64,000 nucleotides of DNA, from the NCBI RefSeq assembly GCF_014280075.1, contig NZ_CP047950.1:310001-374000 (forward strand). Reading direction: 5' to 3'. Within the stretch, counting starts at the first letter, position 1; every line of letters begins with the position of its first letter. The stretch is from Synechococcus sp. A15-62. Lineage in GTDB: Bacteria > Cyanobacteriota > Cyanobacteriia > PCC-6307 > Cyanobiaceae. The translations under genes and the position numbers were made by a program. Under the pieces are notes generated by a model that saw nothing but the letters and a program-made list of their open reading frames with translations, was not told the DNA's origin and made no database searches. Positions 59,574-64,000 of this stretch are shown here, piece after piece.

Positions 59574-60512
59574 TTATGCAGAAGTGCGGCTCTGGGGGAT
59601 GGAGATACCGATGCGCTCGAGGGCTTCGATCACTTCATCAGCGGATTTGGAACCGAAGTTCTTGATCTCCAGAAGATCCTCGTAGCTGAAGCCCATCAGG
59701 TCAGACACGGAGTTGACCTGGGCCCGCTTGAGGCAGTTGTAGGCGCGAACCGAAAGGTTCAGTTCCTCAAGAGGAATCTGTGCTTCCGCCGAAGGCTCGG
59801 GTTCAGCAGGAACTTCCTCCACGAGAGTGACCGTGGCCAGCGGCTGGAACAGCTCAATCAATTGATTGGCTGATTGAGCCAGGGCGTCGTCGGGAGTAAT
59901 GGAGCCGTCGGTGACGATCTCCATCCGCAGGCGCTCGCGGGCCGAACCGCCTTCGGCAACGGCGGTTTCGTCGATGGTGAAGTTGACCCGGGTCACGGGC
60001 ATGAACACGGCATCGATCTGGAGCAGGTCGATGGCACTGGTTTCTTCGTTGTGACGATCCACCGGGCGATAGCCGACGCCGCGCTCAACGTGAACTTCCA
60101 GCTCGAGGCTGTGGCCATCGGCCACGGTCGCGATCGGACGATCAGCGTCCACCACCTGCACCTGGGAGGAGAACTGCAGATCTCCAGCCTTCACTTCGGC
60201 GGGGCCAGCCACCACAAGACGGCCGATCTCGAGTTCGGCCGAACGGCTGTTGACGGTGAGCTCCTTGCAGTTCAGCAGGATGTCGAGAACGTCTTCACGG
60301 ACCCCAGGAACCGTGGCGTACTCGTGATTGACACCGGCAATCCGGATGGCGGTGACAGCACTGCCTTCCAGTCCACCCATCAGCACGCGACGCAGCGCGT
60401 TGCCCAGGGTCGTGGCCTGGCCACGCTCGAGGGGGCCGATCAGGAAGACGCCGGACTGGGCGCGATCCTCGGCCACCTGATGCTCAATGCGATCAATCTG
60501 GTACTGCAACAC
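59574..60512 (-). CDS. rpoA: RNA polymerase alpha subunit
   Basis: 312 residues from the GTG at 60512 ([20 protein letters not shown]). The assembly domain has [20 protein letters not shown]; the C-terminal domain has [19 protein letters not shown] and [18 protein letters not shown], which contacts UP elements and activators. A frame start at 60590 would overlap rpsK and adds non-family residues, so GTG is chosen. Confidence 0.96.
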   Translation of the reverse strand: MLQYQIDRIEHQVAEDRAQSGVFLIGPLERGQATTLGNALRRVLMGGLEGSAVTAIRIAGVNHEYATVPGVREDVLDILLNCKELTVNSRSAELEIGRLVVAGPAEVKAGDLQFSSQVQVVDADRPIATVADGHSLELEVHVERGVGYRPVDRHNEETSAIDLLQIDAVFMPVTRVNFTIDETAVAEGGSARERLRMEIVTDGSITPDDALAQSANQLIELFQPLATVTLVEEVPAEPEPSAEAQIPLEELNLSVRAYNCLKRAQVNSVSDLMGFSYEDLLEIKNFGSKSADEVIEALERIGISIPQSRTSA

Positions 60513-60559
60513 GGTCTGAATCGGGGTAAGGGGAGAAACCGGACGGAAATCAGCTCGGT

Positions 60560-60952
60560 TCAGACGCGACGGCGCTTGGGCCGGCGGCAACCGTTATGGG
60601 GCAGGGGGGTGACGTCGCGAATCAGAGTGATTTCGAGGCCAGCGACCTGGAGGGCACGGATGGCCGTCTCACGGCCTGAACCGGGACCTCTCACCAGCAC
60701 TTCGATCTGACGCATGCCTTGGTCGAGGGCGCGACGTGCTGCTGCTTCAGCGGCGGTTTGAGCAGCGAAGGGGGTGCCTTTGCGAGCACCTTTGAAGCCA
60801 CTGGCACCTGCAGACGACCAAGAGATCACCTCACCGGCCGTGTCGGTGATGGACACGATGGTGTTGTTGAAGGTGCTCTGGATGTGGGCGACGCCGTTCG
60901 GGACGTTGCGCTTGGCCTTCTTGGGGCCGGATTTTTTGACGGTTTTAGCCAT
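60560..60952 (-). CDS. rpsK: Ribosomal protein uS11
   Basis: 130 residues: a Lys-rich start, [20 protein letters not shown], and the end [18 protein letters not shown]. Complete. It is 35 bases after rpsM. Confidence 0.98.
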   Translation of the reverse strand: MAKTVKKSGPKKAKRNVPNGVAHIQSTFNNTIVSITDTAGEVISWSSAGASGFKGARKGTPFAAQTAAEAAARRALDQGMRQIEVLVRGPGSGRETAIRALQVAGLEITLIRDVTPLPHNGCRRPKRRRV

Positions 60953-60987
60953 GGCCGTATGCAGTCAGGGATAAGGATGTAGAGGAC

Positions 60988-61353
60988 TTACTTCTTCTTG
61001 CCGGCCACAGTTTTCCGCGCGCCACGGCGGGTGCGGGCGTTGGTGCGGGTGCGTTGGCCGCGAACGGGAAGGCTCATGCGGTGGCGACGGCCACGGACGC
61101 AGCCGATGTCCTGCAGACGCTTAAGGGCCATGCCCTCCTGACGGCGCAGATCGCCTTCGAGGGTGTATTCCTCCATGGCGTTACGGAGCTTCTGAAGATC
61201 TCCGTCCTCCAGATCTTTCACCCGGATGTCGGGATTCACGCCGGTTTTGGCCAGGATGGCCTGTGAGCGGGTGAGACCAACTCCGTAGATGTAGGTGAGG
61301 GACACTTCAATCCGCTTGTCGCGGGGAATGTCAACGCCGGCGATCCGTGCCAC
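60988..61353 (-). CDS. rpsM: Ribosomal protein uS13
   Basis: 121 residues: [20 protein letters not shown], then [13 protein letters not shown] and [20 protein letters not shown], with a Lys-rich end. Complete. It is 71 bases after rpmJ. Confidence 0.98.
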   Translation of the reverse strand: MARIAGVDIPRDKRIEVSLTYIYGVGLTRSQAILAKTGVNPDIRVKDLEDGDLQKLRNAMEEYTLEGDLRRQEGMALKRLQDIGCVRGRRHRMSLPVRGQRTRTNARTRRGARKTVAGKKK

Positions 61354-61424
61354 GTTCGTTCAGTTGAAAAGGACAGATGCCTCCGAGGTCCTGGAGGCGA
61401 GGAATGTTTCAGAACAGCGGGGGA

Positions 61425-61538
61425 TCAGCCCTGGCGCTGTTTGTGCTTGGGGTTGGCGCAAATGACCATGACCTTGCCGTGGCGACGGATCACCCGGCAC
61501 TTGTCACACATTTTTTTCACTGAGCTGCGCACCTTCAT
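61425..61538 (-). CDS. rpmJ: Ribosomal protein bL36
   Basis: A 37-residue protein, [20 protein letters not shown] and then [16 protein letters not shown], with the CCCH zinc set intact. The longer frame (to 61652) overlaps adk and is not part of the protein. Confidence 0.97.
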   Translation of the reverse strand: MKVRSSVKKMCDKCRVIRRHGKVMVICANPKHKQRQG

Positions 61539-61584
61539 GAGGCGTGGCTCTCCAAATTTCCAAACGGCAACGTTACCATGTCGG

Positions 61585-62136
61585 TCAACCGAGAACAGAC
61601 TCGATCCGCTGGGTGATCTCCTCCACTGAGCCCTGGGCGGGGACGGAAACAAGGAGACCCTTATCGCTGTAGAAGCGAATCAGAGGTGCCGTTTTCTCCC
61701 GGTAGACCTCAAGGCGATTGCGGATCACCGCTTCGTTGTCGTCGGCGCGACCGCGGGCCAGCAGCCGTTCAATCAAGACAGCGTCATCCAGCTCCAGCAG
61801 AACCACGGCCTGGATGGGTTGTTGCAATTCGGCCAGCAGCGGTTCGAGCGCTTCAGCCTGGGGCACCGTGCGGGGAAACCCATCCAGCAACCAGCCATCT
61901 GTAGTGAGTGCCTTCATCTGGCTTTCCACAATCGCCAGCACGAGGGCGTCGCTCACCAGTTCGCCGCGGTTCATCACCGCTTCAGCTTCTTTGCCCAGTT
62001 CGCTGCCGGCTGCGACTTCAGAGCGCAGCAGATCGCCTGTAGACAGATGCTTCATGCCGTTGGCATCGCAGATCCGGGCGGCCTGGGTGCCTTTGCCGGC
62101 TCCGGGTGGGCCGAGAAAGAGCAAGCGATTTTTCAT
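61585..62136 (-). CDS. adk: Adenylate kinase, short form
   Basis: Interconverts AMP + ATP with 2 ADP. The 183 residues have the P-loop [29 protein letters not shown] and a short lid ([19 protein letters not shown]), so the zinc-type LID insertion is absent, as usual in this group. Between secY (52 bases) and rpmJ (46 bases). Confidence 0.97.
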   Translation of the reverse strand: MKNRLLFLGPPGAGKGTQAARICDANGMKHLSTGDLLRSEVAAGSELGKEAEAVMNRGELVSDALVLAIVESQMKALTTDGWLLDGFPRTVPQAEALEPLLAELQQPIQAVVLLELDDAVLIERLLARGRADDNEAVIRNRLEVYREKTAPLIRFYSDKGLLVSVPAQGSVEEITQRIESVLG

Positions 62137-62188
62137 GGTTGCGTAAGCGTGAGGTGAAGTGAACGGAAGGTGCGCTGCCCAGCAGCGC

Positions 62189-63508
62189 TTACTGGCGAAC
62201 GAGGCCTTCGTAGCGTTGTGAGATCACGTAGGTCTGCACCTGCTTGGCCGTGTCGATGGCCACACCGACCAGGATCAGCAGTGACGTGGCGCCAAGACCT
62301 TGGAAGGTCTGCACATTGGTGGCGCGTTCGACGGCCGCGGGAATGATGGCGACGGCGCCGAGGAACAGACCACCCAGCAGGGTGAGGCGGTTCTGGACAC
62401 CCGAGAGATATGTGGCTGTGGCACTGCCGGGGCGGACCCCTGGAATCGCCACACCACCCCGCTTCAGGTTCGTGGCGATGTCAGCGGGATTCACAGTGAG
62501 TGAGGCGTAGAAATAGGAGAAGCCCAGGATCAACGTAAAAAAGGTGAGCGCGTACGGCCAGGGGTTTGCTGCCCCAGGATTCAAGGCGCTTGCAGCACGG
62601 ATCAACCACTCGCTCTTGGTGAGGTTGGCGATGGTGACCGGCAGAAAAATTAGTGCTGAGGCGAAGATGATCGGCATCACACCACCGGCATTCAGCTTGA
62701 GCGGCAGGTAGCTCTGACGCGTGGGGAGAACCCCAGCACCACCTACCTGGCGCTTGGCACTCACGATGGGGATACGGCGTGCCCCCTCCTGCACGAAGAT
62801 GATTCCGACGATCGTGGCCAGGAACACCAGCACCAGAACAATGATGCCCAGAACGGTGTCGCGGTCACCGGTTTGAGCGGCTTCGATCGTGGCGCCGAGG
62901 GTGCGGGGCAGGGTGGCGACGATGTTCAGAAAAATCACCAGGGATGCGCCCTGGCCGATGCCCCGCTCCGTGATCACTTCACTCAGCCACATCACCACCA
63001 TTGAGCCGGTGACCAGGGCCAGTGCGGTCTGCACCACAAAAGTCACCTCGCTGAGGCCTTCCACGGCGTATTGGCGCAGGATCATGGCGAAGACCACGCT
63101 CTGGACGAGACCCCATCCCAGCGCCACATAGCGGGTGATCTGGGCGATCTTGCGTCGGCCGGCCTCGCCCTCATTCTTCTGGAGGTCTTCCAGCTGCGGC
63201 AACGCTGCGGTCAGCAGCTGGAGGATGATCGAGGCATTGATGAAGGGCAGGATCCCCAGGGCAAAGATGCCCAGGGTGGAGATCCCGCCGCCGGTGAAGA
63301 TGTCGAGAAAACCGATCAGCTGTCCGCCCTGATCGATGAACTGCTTGAACGCTTCACGATCGATTCCGGGCATCGGGATGTAGATCCCAAGGCGTACCAA
63401 CAACAGCAGGCCGAGCGTGGTGAGCACACGACTGCGGAGCCCAGGGTTGGTGATCAGCTGGCCGATCACTTCGGAGGCGTTGGGGTTGCGACCCCGACTG
63501 ACGAGCAT
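62189..63508 (-). CDS. secY: Protein translocase subunit SecY
   Basis: The channel subunit of the Sec translocon, serving plasma and thylakoid membranes. The 439 residues have ten membrane helices, starting LGLLLLVRLGIYIPMPGID; the conserved cytoplasmic loops are EGARRIPIVSAKRQ and NLKRGGVAIPGVRPGSAT. It lies 104 bases after rplO. Confidence 0.97.
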   Translation of the reverse strand: MLVSRGRNPNASEVIGQLITNPGLRSRVLTTLGLLLLVRLGIYIPMPGIDREAFKQFIDQGGQLIGFLDIFTGGGISTLGIFALGILPFINASIILQLLTAALPQLEDLQKNEGEAGRRKIAQITRYVALGWGLVQSVVFAMILRQYAVEGLSEVTFVVQTALALVTGSMVVMWLSEVITERGIGQGASLVIFLNIVATLPRTLGATIEAAQTGDRDTVLGIIVLVLVFLATIVGIIFVQEGARRIPIVSAKRQVGGAGVLPTRQSYLPLKLNAGGVMPIIFASALIFLPVTIANLTKSEWLIRAASALNPGAANPWPYALTFFTLILGFSYFYASLTVNPADIATNLKRGGVAIPGVRPGSATATYLSGVQNRLTLLGGLFLGAVAIIPAAVERATNVQTFQGLGATSLLILVGVAIDTAKQVQTYVISQRYEGLVRQ

Positions 63509-63612
63509 GTCCGGAAGAAAGTGAAGTTGGGCGAAAAGCCAAGAAGCCGCCCGTGGATCGAAATCCAGCGGACGGCTCAGACCCTAGGGCTGACTTGGGG
63601 GCGAGCCCTTTA

Positions 63613-64000
63613 TTAGTCGAGGATGTCGCAGGTGCCGCCTGCGGCTTCGATCTTGGTGCGGGCGGAGGCTGTGAACGCCGCGGCTTGAACGGTCAGCTTT
63701 TTGGCTGTCAGTTCACCGTTGCCGAGCATCTTCAGCGGATGCTTCGGGCTGGTCACGATGCCGTCCTTGACCAGGGAATCCAAATTGACGGTGCTGCCGT
63801 CCTTCAGGTCGTTCAACGCCGAGACGTTGAGCACGGTGAAGTGCTTTGGATTCACCAGAGGGAAGTGCTTCAGCTTCGGCACCCGGCGGTACAGAGGCAT
63901 TTGGCCACCCTCGAAGCCAGGGCGCGTGGGGCGACCCGAGCGGGATTTCTGGCCGCGCATACCGAAGCCGCAGCTGGCGCCCTGACCGGCGGCGATGCCG
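63613..64000 (-). CDS. rplO: Ribosomal protein uL15, 3' part
   Basis: The visible frame runs to the window edge without a start: [20 protein letters not shown] precedes [19 protein letters not shown], the L15 pattern, and the C-terminal [20 protein letters not shown] follows. The first about 20 residues lie outside the window. It precedes secY as in most bacteria. Confidence 0.96.
   Translation of the reverse strand, partial: GIAAGQGASCGFGMRGQKSRSGRPTRPGFEGGQMPLYRRVPKLKHFPLVNPKHFTVLNVSALNDLKDGSTVNLDSLVKDGIVTSPKHPLKMLGNGELTAKKLTVQAAAFTASARTKIEAAGGTCDILD

Noticed and set aside
55885-64000. Ribosomal gene order as an anomaly
   Set aside because: The order rplO-secY-adk-rpmJ-rpsM-rpsK-rpoA-rplQ-truA-rplM-rpsI-rpmE-prfA is the usual cyanobacterial arrangement.

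Overview
The window is a gene-dense, GC-rich (by eye about 60%) chromosomal segment of a marine picocyanobacterium, most likely a Synechococcus of the marine (5.1-type) group. The photosystem I and II genes (psaA, psaB, psaL, psaI, psbA, psbO), ferredoxin-type glutamate synthase, MPBQ methyltransferase, LL-DAP aminotransferase and the short cyanobacterial RNase E tail show a cyanobacterium. The GC content and tight gene packing argue against the low-GC Prochlorococcus clades. The strain cannot be fixed from the sequence alone. I saw no insertion sequence, prophage, CRISPR array or rRNA operon.

Layout. 1-5.9 kb: end of coaBC, a small unknown gene, psbO, sat, ftsH and a KDPG-aldolase-like gene. 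6-8.8 kb: a protein with a histone-like tail, then (minus) an Asp/Asn beta-hydroxylase-like gene, a DUF985 cupin and aroC. 9-12.7 kb: psbA (D1 with Glu130) with its own terminator and a structured leader, a divergent radical-SAM gene, and a CPBP protease. 12.7-21.2 kb: clpS and dapL (minus), then a TIGR03960 radical-SAM protein, rne and rnhB (plus), a DUF1997 gene and pheA. 21.2-29.7 kb (minus): a phosphodiester-glycosidase-like gene, an IscA-like gene, the str operon (rpsL-rpsG-fusA-tuf-rpsJ), a LON-domain protein and MPBQ methyltransferase. 29.8-35.6 kb: Fd-GOGAT, a YciI protein and lipA. 35.7-39 kb: tRNA-Pro, a cbiG-cbiH fusion and a secreted Pro/Glu-rich protein. 39.3-44.8 kb: psaA-psaB with terminator, and a DUF3598 gene. 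44.8-50.1 kb (minus): an accessory-looking trio with 4-base overlaps (RND transporter, sulfotransferase-like, bicupin). 50.1-50.9 kb: psaI-psaL. 50.9-55.9 kb: HEAT protein, glycosyltransferase, NlpC/P60 hydrolase, beta-lactamase-like hydrolase, tRNA-Ser, alr and an HNH nuclease. 55.9-64 kb (minus): rplO-secY-adk-rpmJ-rpsM-rpsK-rpoA-rplQ-truA-rplM-rpsI-rpmE-prfA, the downstream half of the cyanobacterial ribosomal superoperon.

Most of the window is core genome: light harvesting and electron transfer, translation, sulfur and nitrogen assimilation, cofactor synthesis and wall recycling. The part that least resembles core is the coupled trio at 44.8-50.1 kb lying between psaAB and psaIL. Its middle gene is visibly richer in A+T than its surroundings. 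That trio is my best candidate for an uncharacterised system, probably export plus modification of a surface or small-molecule product, but this is inference from gene families and spacing. Starts were moved from the longest reading frame wherever family length and neighbouring genes argued for it; each case is stated in the entry.
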